DNA of 53,480 nucleotides from an uncultured Erysipelotrichaceae bacterium (GCA_900317295.1 ONGB01000004.1:15303-68782), one strand, 5' to 3'; positions 40,966 to 49,218 are shown, numbered from the stretch's first letter. Notes: generated by a model from the letters alone, not told the origin. Translations and numbers: made by a program.

Positions 40966-41387
40966 TCATTTCTCCTCTGAAATAGTTTTGATCCCCTCAT
41001 CGCCCCTGTGGCTTGAGAAACATGTCTGCAAGGCCCTCCCTACACGAATGCCCGTGCCGATGAAGATGAATGAGTCCTCCCATCTTAGCGCATTTCTGGT
41101 CCGCGTCATTTTTTCCGCGAATTCTCCATCGAGTGTCGAAAAAGACAGCCCGAGCTGAGCTGCCAATCGAGAGATTCCCAGTAATGGGGCGGGCTTCGTA
41201 CTCTCGACGTCGAGGCGGCCCGTGTTGTGAGAGGCGTAGGATTCGCCTAGGCTCAATTTCTCGTTCCCGGTGGTGAAGTATTTGTCGTAATTGAGGTCGC
41301 GATTATCCGCTTTAACGCAGCAGCCTGATGTCTTTTCGTCATATAGGTGGCTTTATGCCATTTCAAAAAAATAGCTGCATCGTACAC
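40966..41387 (-). pseudogene. Frameshifted small gene between ATPase and 505-aa gene
   Basis: The downstream part is open from 41352 to 40966 and reads well as protein (YDEKTSGCC, NYDKYFTTGNEK, RTRNALRWEDSF, FIGTGIRVGRALQ). Its only start candidate is a TTG at 41256. In the next frame, a GTG at 41387, five bases after the ATPase stop, opens VYDAAIFLKWHKATY and runs to the TATATG at about 41340. Removing two bases there joins the halves into about 140 residues. The stop touches the start of the 505-aa gene. It is either a recent frameshift, an assembly error, or an unrecognised recoding site. No family recognised. Confidence 0.55.
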
Positions 41388-41391
41388 GAAA

Positions 41392-43593
41392 TCACGAAAT
41401 GGAATCGATCCATCTAGCGATTTCAATCAGTTTCTCGGCGCCCACATCAATCAATGGTTCATACATAAAACTGTTCGCATGAACATAAGAAGGGGCAACA
41501 ATGTTGGCTTCAAGCATCTTTCCGTATTCGTCATCAGTAATGAGCCCGTTTTCATGCGCTGTATTAATTAGATTACGAGTTTTGCCATAGATCTCGTCCC
41601 TCAGCAAGGAGGAATTAGAATTGGCGATTCTTGTCACCAGGACTTGTTCCATAAATACCCGAATAAAAACTCCCAAACATATCTTTTTCTCCAGTTCAGT
41701 TTCGTTAGTTGGATCAGGCGAATTGACAATCTCTTTCGCGACGTTTCGCAACACATCCAAGTAAGATTCATCGCCCTTGAGAATCTCCGGAAGTTGAACG
41801 TTCGAATACAGGGATTGGAAAGAACCTATTTTTAATTCGGGTGAGATTTTTGAGTCAAAATGAAGGTATGCATCAATCTTTTTTACATCTTTGCTTTTCG
41901 AACCATACTGCAATTGAAGCACATTTCTCGCAAAAGGTATTAAGGCGAGATATTTGGCCGGGGTGGGATTTTTCTTCCAATTATTGAAATCGACCACTTG
42001 GAGATAATAAGGCCTTTCCTTGGTCGAGGATAAGGCGCATTCACCTGTCGATTGTTGTTTATACAAAAAGAATTGTTCGCAATTTCGTCTTCCCCAAGCA
42101 ATGATCAGCGAACGATAGAAATCAAAGTTATGGGTGAAAACAATTAACTGAAGATTGGGGTCGGACGCGATTTCTGCCAGATAATCAATGAACCCGTATT
42201 TATTCTTATAGTCAAAGGAATCAACAGCATCATCCAAAATGATTGTCAAAGGTTTTTGCTCTAAGCGAGCGGATTCAACTTCGAGAATAAAGTTGATTAA
42301 GTAAAAAGTACGAATCTCTCCCGTGCTAAGACGTTTGTCGGCGGGATTAGTTATTTCTTCGTCCGTTCCTGGAACGATTTTAACGAATGTAGGTAGCGAA
42401 GCGCCGATCTCAGCATCAAATCGATTAGTAAGTTTCAATTCAAACTTATCAAATTTAAAACGATAGGAAAACTTGTTCCAAATCTTTGTGTATATTTGGT
42501 CGTCAACTACAGCGGAATTTCGAATTAAGTCGATTCTCTTCTGGGCCGCCTTGATTTCGGCAACAGCTACCGCACACTGTGCGGCCGAAGAGCCAAGCAG
42601 CGTTACCAAAATGGCATTCATCATACCCACATAGTCAACTAATCTAGGCAGCAATTCGGGGATTCTTTCCAGGATTGAAACGGTCCGTTGCGCCTTTTTG
42701 TTCTTGTTCAGTACCCCTTTAACCTTCGCAAAAGCGGCCTGTCCTTGCTGCGAGCCATAGACATCATTCACAGCTTCATCGATCACAGTTTTTACCGCGA
42801 TGGCATCATAATCCACTCCAGCCATTCTAAAAACGCGTTGTTTGTCTGCGTCGAAATAATGGAGCTCGATCGCCTTTGAATACAGCTCCTGAAGTTGTTC
42901 CAAGGAGAACTCCGAATCGAAAATACTCTTCGTGTTTGGAATGGGTTTCTTACTTAACACTAGGAAATCCGCCGCGCCGGACTGGACATCAGGATTTGCC
43001 ACGGCGGCCCCAACTTGGTCTTCTCCCAAATCAAGGAAATCATCAATTGTGATTTTTGAAACCATAGTCTTGGCGGAAAAATCCGCTTTTTCTGCCAAAT
43101 ATGTAAATAATTGGGGACTTTCTGCAGAACACCCGGCGATTTTTGCCAATGCTTTTTTGGCTCGAGCAACTTTATTTTTCGGAAACAAAGAAAGGACCAA
43201 ACCCTCGATGGTTTTGACACCGGCCTGAATCTTGTTCAAATCGTCCTGAACCTTTTTCTGAATAGTCGGGGAAATGGCCAGCACGCTCAATGCGTCGCCA
43301 TCGGGCAATTCATAAGCGTTCGTCCCGGAGTATTTCAGAACCTTGAAATCGGGGAAAGAATTTGGAGTGGCCCTGGTCGTCTCATCTACTTCGATTTCAT
43401 AATCTATAGGGGATAAACTGCCGTAGACATCCCCAATTTCATTATTCTTATTCGAAATATTAAATAGAGCGTCGGAGATCGAAGTTTTGGCCGTTCCATT
43501 TGGAGCATAAATCACGTTCAATCTGTCCAAGGCTTCCCCGCCCTTTAACCTTCTGATGCCGTATATGTTCTCAAATTTATGGATTTTGATCAT
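41392..43593 (-). CDS. AAA_13/PrrC-like ABC-type ATPase, 733 aa
   Basis: The protein begins MIKIHKFENIYGIRRLKGGE. Walker A is APNGTAKTS (30-38), with Ala where Gly is usual before the Lys. The signature is KRLSTGEIRTF, Walker B LTIILDDAVDSFD and the switch His IVFTHNFDFYRS. The layout is that of AAA_13-type proteins, relatives of the PrrC anticodon nuclease and other defence ATPases. The C-terminal ~200 residues do not show a nuclease motif I can name. It heads an operon with a broken ORF and the 505-aa gene. GGGGAG precedes the ATG. Confidence 0.78.
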   Translation of the reverse strand: MIKIHKFENIYGIRRLKGGEALDRLNVIYAPNGTAKTSISDALFNISNKNNEIGDVYGSLSPIDYEIEVDETTRATPNSFPDFKVLKYSGTNAYELPDGDALSVLAISPTIQKKVQDDLNKIQAGVKTIEGLVLSLFPKNKVARAKKALAKIAGCSAESPQLFTYLAEKADFSAKTMVSKITIDDFLDLGEDQVGAAVANPDVQSGAADFLVLSKKPIPNTKSIFDSEFSLEQLQELYSKAIELHYFDADKQRVFRMAGVDYDAIAVKTVIDEAVNDVYGSQQGQAAFAKVKGVLNKNKKAQRTVSILERIPELLPRLVDYVGMMNAILVTLLGSSAAQCAVAVAEIKAAQKRIDLIRNSAVVDDQIYTKIWNKFSYRFKFDKFELKLTNRFDAEIGASLPTFVKIVPGTDEEITNPADKRLSTGEIRTFYLINFILEVESARLEQKPLTIILDDAVDSFDYKNKYGFIDYLAEIASDPNLQLIVFTHNFDFYRSLIIAWGRRNCEQFFLYKQQSTGECALSSTKERPYYLQVVDFNNWKKNPTPAKYLALIPFARNVLQLQYGSKSKDVKKIDAYLHFDSKISPELKIGSFQSLYSNVQLPEILKGDESYLDVLRNVAKEIVNSPDPTNETELEKKICLGVFIRVFMEQVLVTRIANSNSSLLRDEIYGKTRNLINTAHENGLITDDEYGKMLEANIVAPSYVHANSFMYEPLIDVGAEKLIEIARWIDSIS

Positions 43594-43679
43594 TGTGCAC
43601 TCCCCAATTGTTCCGCGCCCAAATCGTCAGATAGCCTCTCTGCTCAAAGGCGCCCACGAACACTAGATGATTTCCATTT

Positions 43680-43708
43680 GTTATACTACAAGCGAACCAA
43701 CACCCCAA
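43680..43708 (-). promoter_or_regulatory. Promoter of the 733-aa ATPase operon
   Basis: TTGGGG (43703-43708), a 17-base spacer and TATAAC (43680-43685) on the minus strand, 87 bases before the ATG. The -35 is weak. Confidence 0.5.
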
Positions 43709-43738
43709 AGAATCTTTTCCATTTCGAAAGAAGGTGTT

Positions 43739-44190
43739 TGTTAGCTGTCAGATGATGTGAGACGCCTTCCGAGCTTCGGGCACCTGATCTCGCCTGTAGT
43801 TAACAACAGCTCCCTCAACTTTGCAAACTCGACTTGGTCCGACGATCTTTCCCCGGCACCATCTTGGACGTCGAGCTGTAACTCCTCATCCTTCCCACCC
43901 GCCCCCTTTTGTTCTCCGAGACCCCCCGCGAACCAATTGAAAAGTTTTAGCAAGCGGTATACCGAAGATCTTTTGACGCGGTAATAGGAAAGGACCTTCC
44001 GTACCTCCCAATGGGATTCGCGGATCCTTTTGCAGCTATGCAGCCTCGTTTGGTAAAGATGGGGCGTGTAATTCCTTGCCCCGGGTTGTGGTAGACTATC
44101 CACGGCATCTTCCTCCTTTGCTTTCCTGGACAGAAAACATTGCAAGGCCGGATGCCTTTTTTCTTTATGGATTTTGCCTCACATCATTTG
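43739..44190 (-). mobile_element. Internally deleted IS3-like element
   Basis: About 450 bases are bounded by imperfect inverted ends: CAGATGATGTGAGAC (43749-43763) and, inverted, CAAATGATGTGAGGC (44190-44176), 13 of 15 matching. Inside, 43741-44145 (minus) encodes the N-terminal helix-turn-helix part of an IS3-type transposase (DSLPQPGARNYTPHLY, YYRVKRSSVYRLLKLF). It joins almost directly to the C-terminal tail (VEFAKLRELL, TTGEIRCPKL, TSSDS), so the DDE core has been deleted. The tail and the left end match 53236-53300 at the right edge of the window. The element cannot move on its own but its ends could be used by a complete copy. Confidence 0.75.
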
Positions 44191-44200
44191 GAATGGAACA

Positions 44201-44246
44201 AAAAGTGAGGAAATAGGCCTGATATGAGGGTGGTTGGCAAGGATTC
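44201..44246. repeat. 46-bp dispersed repeat, copy 2
   Basis: Matches 37859-37904 at 41 of 46 bases. It lies just outside the right end of the deleted IS element and runs into a second transposase remnant. Confidence 0.8.
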
Positions 44247-44396
44247 ACAAGCGTGTTTCCCGTTTACGGGAATGCGAGCCCAAACCCTGATCCTGTTCGT
44301 GAAGGTTCCGTGTTTGCACCCGCCGGGGACGTTGATATGCTCACCCGCTTTATGTTTTCTAACGCATTCCAATTTAAATTCTTTCGTAAATCTCAT
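44247..44396 (-). pseudogene. IS3-type OrfA remnant
   Basis: The minus strand encodes MRFTKEFKLECVRKHKAGEH then INVPGGCKHGTFTNRIRVW, the start of an IS3-family OrfA helix-turn-helix protein. It is truncated after about 50 residues and runs into the 46-bp repeat. Confidence 0.65.
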
Positions 44397-44502
44397 AGAA
44401 AAGAGACCCTCCAGTTGGAAGTCCAACTTTTGGGTCTCATCTCAGATCCGCAAATAAAAAGCCCATCTTGCTGCAACGACGTTGTCACCTAACAACCATC
44501 TT

Positions 44503-44817
44503 TCAATCCAATAAATCTGGACTGATATCGCGAGTACCAAAAGGGAGGCTAAAATACCCTGCATACCCAGGATAACCGGGATAACCGGGATAACCGGGAT
44601 AACCAGGGTAGCCAGGGTAAGGAAACTGTTCGTGGATGCGTCTTTCTAAAAGCCTATTATTGTTGAAAATTGTCCCCAAATAGCGACCCGCGGTATTAAC
44701 CGCCGTTTCATCGTCCCACGGAAACCAACCAATCCACTTGCCTTTGGTGTTATAAAGATTTTTCCCAATTTTAAAAGCAATCCACCTACCAGAAGAGTTA
44801 AAGAGATAATGCACCAT
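44503..44817 (-). CDS. 4-fold beta-flower protein with Pro-Gly-Tyr repeat tail
   Basis: The 104-aa protein has three or four short repeats of the form YLFNSSGRWIAFK, LYNTKGKWIGWF, VNTAGRYLGTIF, fitting the small '4-fold beta flower' domain. Residues about 67-86 are a PGY tandem repeat (six units, encoded by 9-bp DNA repeats). The tail is FSLPFGTRDISPDLLD. It follows the Ntn-hydrolase gene with two bases between stop and start, so the two are one unit. Beta-flower proteins have no settled role. The repeat tail might be a flexible, aromatic linker or a substrate for the adjacent hydrolase; that is inference. Confidence 0.7.
   Translation of the reverse strand: MVHYLFNSSGRWIAFKIGKNLYNTKGKWIGWFPWDDETAVNTAGRYLGTIFNNNRLLERRIHEQFPYPGYPGYPGYPGYPGYPGYAGYFSLPFGTRDISPDLLD
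44565..44628. repeat. 9-bp tandem repeats encoding (Pro-Gly-Tyr)n
   Basis: About six units of GGATAACCG (plus strand), the later ones degenerating to GGGTAGCCA. The repeat is in frame and could change copy number by slippage without frameshift. Confidence 0.9.
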
Positions 44818-44819
44818 AA

Positions 44820-45617
44820 TTATTTGAGTGTTTTTCTGCTAATCCATTCATTTCCATTTGGACGTATAACCAATACCTCGATAGGGCCACCCACAGTTTT
44901 TTCCGTAGAAAGAAATCTCTGTGCATCAATTGTGGTTTGTATTCCGAACCGCGCAAAGTCAATCGCATCTTGGAGGGAAAACAAACCCCAAGAAATTGTT
45001 GCTTCCGAAAAAACAGTGGAACCCTTTTTAGGAATAATGAAGGCATCGGGAATCGTTATTATCGACGAACTTTTCGTATCGAAGAATTCCAGGTTTTCGG
45101 CCTCAAAAGTTTTTTTGGGGAGAATGCTTTCTTTTATTAATCTAGATAATATCTCGGTCACCCCATCCCAAATTGCTCCAGATTGATTTGGTGAAGAAAT
45201 CTCCGTGCACATTTTTAGTTCGCCGGTTTCCAAAACAATTTTAAATAGTCTTTCCGTTGAAGGAATCCCTTGGGGGTCTCTGTCGTAACCCGCTATGTGG
45301 AAAAACAATAAGCCTTTATATCCTGGTATAGAGAAAAATTCGATCAAAGAATTGGCAAAATCGCGCACTGTATGATTGGTTGAATAATCGTAAGAAGCGA
45401 TAAAACGCTCGACATAGCCGGCAATAGGTTGTCCATTAATGGATGCGACTCCACAACTTGAAATTCCGAATCCGTTTGGGGCGGCAAAAAGTTTGCGGGC
45501 GTTGTCCGAAAAAGGGAAACTTCTTTCCCTTGAGCGAGTGCTTATCGTTTGCGTTGTTCGGCTCTCACCTGCCAAAACAATGCCTTCATTGCAGAAAACC
45601 GAGATAATAAGCGACAC
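44820..45617 (-). CDS. Proteasome/HslV-like Ntn hydrolase with N-terminal Ser
   Basis: The 265-aa protein starts at a GTG after a perfect AAGGAGG and reads (M)SLIISVFCNEGIVLAGESRTT. If Met is removed, Ser becomes residue 1, Glu falls at 17 and Arg at 19, the positions of the catalytic Thr1, Asp/Glu17 and Arg19 of proteasome beta subunits. A Lys in NARKLFAAPNGFGISSCG is in place for Lys33, after an eight-residue insertion. Thr is the usual nucleophile in HslV, Anbu and proteasomes; Ser is used in other Ntn hydrolases. No ATPase unfoldase is adjacent. It is co-encoded with the beta-flower protein. Fold call good, activity inferred. Confidence 0.78.
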   Translation of the reverse strand: MSLIISVFCNEGIVLAGESRTTQTISTRSRERSFPFSDNARKLFAAPNGFGISSCGVASINGQPIAGYVERFIASYDYSTNHTVRDFANSLIEFFSIPGYKGLLFFHIAGYDRDPQGIPSTERLFKIVLETGELKMCTEISSPNQSGAIWDGVTEILSRLIKESILPKKTFEAENLEFFDTKSSSIITIPDAFIIPKKGSTVFSEATISWGLFSLQDAIDFARFGIQTTIDAQRFLSTEKTVGGPIEVLVIRPNGNEWISRKTLK

Positions 45618-45762
45618 GATCCACCTCCTTGGCGATTGTTCATGATAATCGTATTACAACCAAAGCAAATGAAGGTAATAGAAAAATATTGTTGCTGTGT
45701 TACTTGACAGAGAGATCGCAACAACCCGGCCGAGTGTAAGGCCTTTTTCACCTTTTCCCTCC

Positions 45763-45894
45763 ATCGGCTATCATTTCCTCCCCGCCGACGTCCTGAGGAA
45801 GCTCAGGGCGCTCCAGAAGCTGCTCGGCGCCGATTACGCCGGCGCGTTCGAGTGCAACCTGAGCGACAACGGATGCGAGTTCGCCAAGTTTAAC
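45763..45894 (+). pseudogene. IS30-type transposase fragment
   Basis: The plus strand encodes VLRKLRALQKLLGADYAGAF followed by LSDNGCEFAKF, which matches the DDE-core region of IS30-family transposases (ltDNGsEF motif). Both ends are lost. It sits in the 400-base gap between the Ntn-hydrolase and HNH genes; the rest of that gap shows no gene. Confidence 0.7.
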
Positions 45895-46019
45895 AAGAGG
45901 GGCAAAGATTGCAAAATATTCCCATCGCCAGACAAAAACACTGTAAAGTTAGATTCCTTTTGTTTTGCGGGTTTTATCTCGACCATTTAAAGAAACCCTT
46001 AACCGCGATATTGGATTCG

Positions 46020-47123
46020 CTAAAGGCGTTTTGCCCTGAAGATTTGATGGTACATTTCGAGCAATTCTTCAAGCGTAATGGAGATACCAGCAGCCCCTAG
46101 TTTCGGTTTTCTCTTGCGGAAGAGTTTTTCGATCAGGATATCGGCGTCCTTCCCATAATGGATTTCATTATGACAACTGCTGCATAGAGAAATAATGTTT
46201 TCCGGGACATCAAGCGAGTTCTCAAAACGTCCTTGGAAACAAAGCGGGATAAGGTGATGAACTTCCGTATAGGGCTTGCCGTTGCTTCTTTTTATGAAAC
46301 ATTTATGGTTTGGATTGTTCTCGCACATATGGCGGGCATTTTTAAGCGCGTAGGCCGCCATTCGAGGATTTCTAGTCAAAAATAGGATGCCATTGGGGGC
46401 CCTTTGGGGTTTGGCCTTGGGCTGTGGGCGGGTTACGTATTCGTCAACGGGATCGTCGACGTCTTCCAATTCGCGGTTCAACCGATCGTCTTCGAAATCG
46501 TTTGTTTCGAATAGAGTCGCCAGTTTGCCACCACCATAGGTGCGATATAAATAATCCGTGAATTCGTGATTGGTTAGTTGAGGAAAAAACTTGTCCTTAT
46601 AATCCAGCAAACGTTTCTGGCACATTTCGAATTTATCATCCACAACGAGACCCAAACACTGTTCAAAATATCGGAGATCACTCTCGATAAATGAAGGGAG
46701 CATGATCTTTGGGTTATAAAGGTAAATGACCTTCCGTTTGAACACGGGGGATAAAATGGGGGACTCTAGATCTTCGAAAACGGCAAGATTCAGAGCTTCT
46801 CTAATAATCCTAGCCAGCTCTTTTTTTATCAAAGAAAAGGCTGTGTCCGGGTTCCTTTCGAAATGTTGTTTGGTTGCCCTCAATCTTACGATTTTGTCTT
46901 TCCCTTGCGTGCCATACCAGAGGCCATATTTGGCAGAAGTCGAGCCGCGGATTTCACCCAAATCCTTCAAACCGTATTCGACTAAGTAGCAGAAAGATTT
47001 GTTGTTTTTCCCGTAGCCGATTACATATTCCCTCGGATCGGACATGTTCTCCAAATAATCGGGGACGAAATGAGTAACCAAATAATTCCAATCTTTTTTT
47101 GTTTTCTTGGTGAGTTTATTCAC
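46020..47123 (-). CDS. HNH endonuclease-type protein
   Basis: The 367-aa protein has a C-terminal HNH domain: YTEVHHLIPLC, DVPENIISLCSSCHNEIHYG, with the zinc Cys pair and catalytic His residues. The N-terminal ~230 residues form an unknown, probably target-recognition, domain (KNNKSFCYLVEYGLKDLGEI, RATKQHFE). It is the third gene of an operon after TcmP and the radical-SAM gene, 19 bases downstream. HNH proteins of this build are common restriction-like or defence nucleases. Nuclease fold firm, target unknown. Confidence 0.83.
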   Translation of the reverse strand: MNKLTKKTKKDWNYLVTHFVPDYLENMSDPREYVIGYGKNNKSFCYLVEYGLKDLGEIRGSTSAKYGLWYGTQGKDKIVRLRATKQHFERNPDTAFSLIKKELARIIREALNLAVFEDLESPILSPVFKRKVIYLYNPKIMLPSFIESDLRYFEQCLGLVVDDKFEMCQKRLLDYKDKFFPQLTNHEFTDYLYRTYGGGKLATLFETNDFEDDRLNRELEDVDDPVDEYVTRPQPKAKPQRAPNGILFLTRNPRMAAYALKNARHMCENNPNHKCFIKRSNGKPYTEVHHLIPLCFQGRFENSLDVPENIISLCSSCHNEIHYGKDADILIEKLFRKRKPKLGAAGISITLEELLEMYHQIFRAKRL

Positions 47124-47142
47124 GATTCAGCGTTCCCTTAAT

Positions 47143-47931
47143 TTAGAAGTCAATGTCAATAATTTGTCCATCTTGTATATATGTCCCGTGTTTAATGTGA
47201 CATTTTTTGTGGCTAGCTTGGCAAAACTCGATCACCTTTCTTGCCGTTTCGTTATAAAAATTTTGATATCCTTTATACTCTCCAACTTTTTTGTTGTAAT
47301 GCAGCCTTCCGAAAACAATTTTATCCACAAAAGCAACGCGATGGAGTATGTCTTCGATGGGAGTATCGCCAATGTTTGGCGTCGGGAACGGCTCGATGCT
47401 CACCCACGTTTGGCATCCGGTGTTGTGCAGTTTTTCTAGAGCTTCGATTCTTTGATTGTAAGTAGAGGAAAACGGCTCATAAACTTTCCTAAACTGTTCG
47501 GAAAGCGACACCAAAGTAATGCCGAATTGGTTTCCTTTAAATGTCTGAGATAATTCGTAAGGCAAAGTCCCTTTGGTTAAAACGACAACAGGAATATGGT
47601 AGTGATTAATCCTATGTATCATTTTTATCGACATATCTTGAACTTCCGGGTATTCATCCATAAACGGATCGGTAGTAAAACAAAGGTGTATGGATTCTAT
47701 TTTTCCTGCCAGTTTTGGCAGTTCTTTGTCCAAGAGATCCAAGGCGTTAGCCACAAGGCGCGGTTTAATCCATTCGGAATACGTTTTCACGTTTCCAAAC
47801 CTCTTGGCCATATTGAAGGCATAGCACGGGAAATTACACCCATGGGCACACCCCAACACATGGTTCGCAGTGTAATCTCCATATTCGACAGCGGTTTTGT
47901 AGAGAAGTGTTTTCCTGATTATGGTGTCCAT
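47143..47931 (-). CDS. Three-Cys radical-SAM-like protein (DUF5131-type), TcmP partner
   Basis: The frame is open to 48009, inside tcmP, but GAGG followed by nine bases and ATG 47931 (MDTIIRKTLLYKTAVEYGDY) is the best start (262 aa). The motif CAHGCNFPCYA near residue 35 is the three-Cys cluster of DUF5131-like proteins. HLCFTTDPF, VVVLTKG and SIEPFPTPN follow as in radical-SAM barrels. Members of this family occur with TcmP and often near restriction or defence genes. The reaction is unknown. Confidence 0.82.
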   Translation of the reverse strand: MDTIIRKTLLYKTAVEYGDYTANHVLGCAHGCNFPCYAFNMAKRFGNVKTYSEWIKPRLVANALDLLDKELPKLAGKIESIHLCFTTDPFMDEYPEVQDMSIKMIHRINHYHIPVVVLTKGTLPYELSQTFKGNQFGITLVSLSEQFRKVYEPFSSTYNQRIEALEKLHNTGCQTWVSIEPFPTPNIGDTPIEDILHRVAFVDKIVFGRLHYNKKVGEYKGYQNFYNETARKVIEFCQASHKKCHIKHGTYIQDGQIIDIDF

Positions 47932-47959
47932 GGATTGCATCCTCACAAGCAGAAGGAAT

Positions 47960-48799
47960 CTATTGTTTCGAACGGAGTATATGCCCGGCAATTCTGTTCG
48001 CAAGGTCAATCGCTTTTTTCTCGGGGTTCGCCGTCATAAAGAATAAAACAAATAAAATGCTTCCCTTCTCATTTTTTAGGATTTTTGGATTTGGCGCGAC
48101 AAATGGGAAAAGGGCAGAAAGTCTGTTCTTAGTATATTCTATCAAAGCCTCCGAATTAACCTTTGCATATTCGCTTTCGTAAGACCCGGGCAACAAGGAA
48201 AGCTGAACCGCCTTCTTCTTCTTATACAACGATTCTTTCCAATTGGTGCAGCCAAAGCACTTATCAATTCTTTGTTCCCAGAGTTTCGTCTGCTCAATAT
48301 CTTTGGTAAGCATGCGATTGACCGCAGAAAACGGAAACAGAAACCACACATCGCTATGTCTCGTTTCGGCGATTAATTGCAATGTTTTCCACTCTGTTTC
48401 TGTAGCAAAAGGGTCCAAAAAGAAAACGGCACGAGATTTCTCCCACTTAGTTGAACGGATGAATGTGGAAAGTGCCTTATTAGCATCTTCATTTATGATG
48501 TAAATCTTCTTGTCTGGATGGGCAGAAGCCATTTGACTCAATCTGCTTGCTTTTTCTTTATTCTTTTCTATAAAAATGTACCGATCAAATGGATGGGTTA
48601 CGTTAAGAGCCATTTGAGCTGAGCCTTCGATAATATTGCCGTTTCGTAACCGGACGACGCCCTCTCCAGCAAAACCGTCCACATAGATTCTTTCAAAAGA
48701 AAATTTTTTGAGTGCTGTGGCATATGCATCCAGATAGCTAAAGATGATATCAAGCTTTTTTATAGTCCAATCGCCACCAAATGTTCCGTCAGGTTCCAT
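47960..48799 (-). CDS. tcmP: Three-Cys-motif partner protein TcmP
   Basis: ATG 48799 (MEPDGTFGGDWTIKKLDIIF) lies seven bases after AAGGA; an upstream TTG start is poorer. The 279-aa protein shows the TcmP pattern: TIKKLDIIFSYLDAY, IYVDGFAGEG (a SAM-type glycine loop), IFIEKN, VFFLDPFATETEWKTL. TcmP proteins are methyltransferase-like and are named for co-occurrence with three-Cys radical-SAM proteins, as here. It heads the tcmP-radical SAM-HNH operon with TATAAT 28 bases upstream. Confidence 0.85.
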   Translation of the reverse strand: MEPDGTFGGDWTIKKLDIIFSYLDAYATALKKFSFERIYVDGFAGEGVVRLRNGNIIEGSAQMALNVTHPFDRYIFIEKNKEKASRLSQMASAHPDKKIYIINEDANKALSTFIRSTKWEKSRAVFFLDPFATETEWKTLQLIAETRHSDVWFLFPFSAVNRMLTKDIEQTKLWEQRIDKCFGCTNWKESLYKKKKAVQLSLLPGSYESEYAKVNSEALIEYTKNRLSALFPFVAPNPKILKNEKGSILFVLFFMTANPEKKAIDLANRIAGHILRSKQ

Positions 48800-48833
48800 T
48801 AGCAAATCCTTCTTTAGCGAATTGATTATATCG

Positions 48834-49151
48834 TTAAAACCTTATCGACGTGAGCCCCTTAGGACAGTCAAAACAATACTTGTTCATGGATAGGGAAATT
48901 TTATGGTCATTTCCCCTTGCCGGAACCGAATAGGGGGATATGGTCCCGAAGAAAATCTTGGCATCGAACCAAAGGTTCATCCTCTTCACGTATTCATGGT
49001 CCAGCCCGGCTTTTTCTCCGAGATCGTGTTCCCGGCTCATCTTGAGCTGGGCGTATCCCCCTAGGCCGGGCCTGGCATCATAGGCCGAAGGCGTATAGGA
49101 TTCCCGGGCGAGGGTGAGTTCCTCTTCGTTATGCGCGGAACCCGGCCTAAG
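48834..49151 (-). pseudogene. Decapitated undecaprenyl-phosphate sugar transferase
   Basis: The reading frame from about 49151 to 48834 encodes LRPGSAHNEEELTLARESY then ARPGLGGYAQLKMSREHDL and WFDAKIFFGTISPY. This is the C-terminal part of a WcaJ/PglC-type initiating sugar transferase (RPGLTGxAQ motif). The N-terminal membrane and catalytic part is missing; the codons upstream do not match. It is a remnant of an exopolysaccharide gene cut by insertion of the flanking defence genes. Confidence 0.75.
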
Positions 49152-49218
49152 GTCGAGAGAATGTAAGTGACAGAAATAACCACGGTGTGATGGCGATGCC
49201 CGCACCATAGCTATAGTT

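Noticed and set aside
44581..44612. Possible CRISPR-like array
   Set aside because: The units are contiguous 9-bp tandem repeats in frame with a gene, with no spacers.
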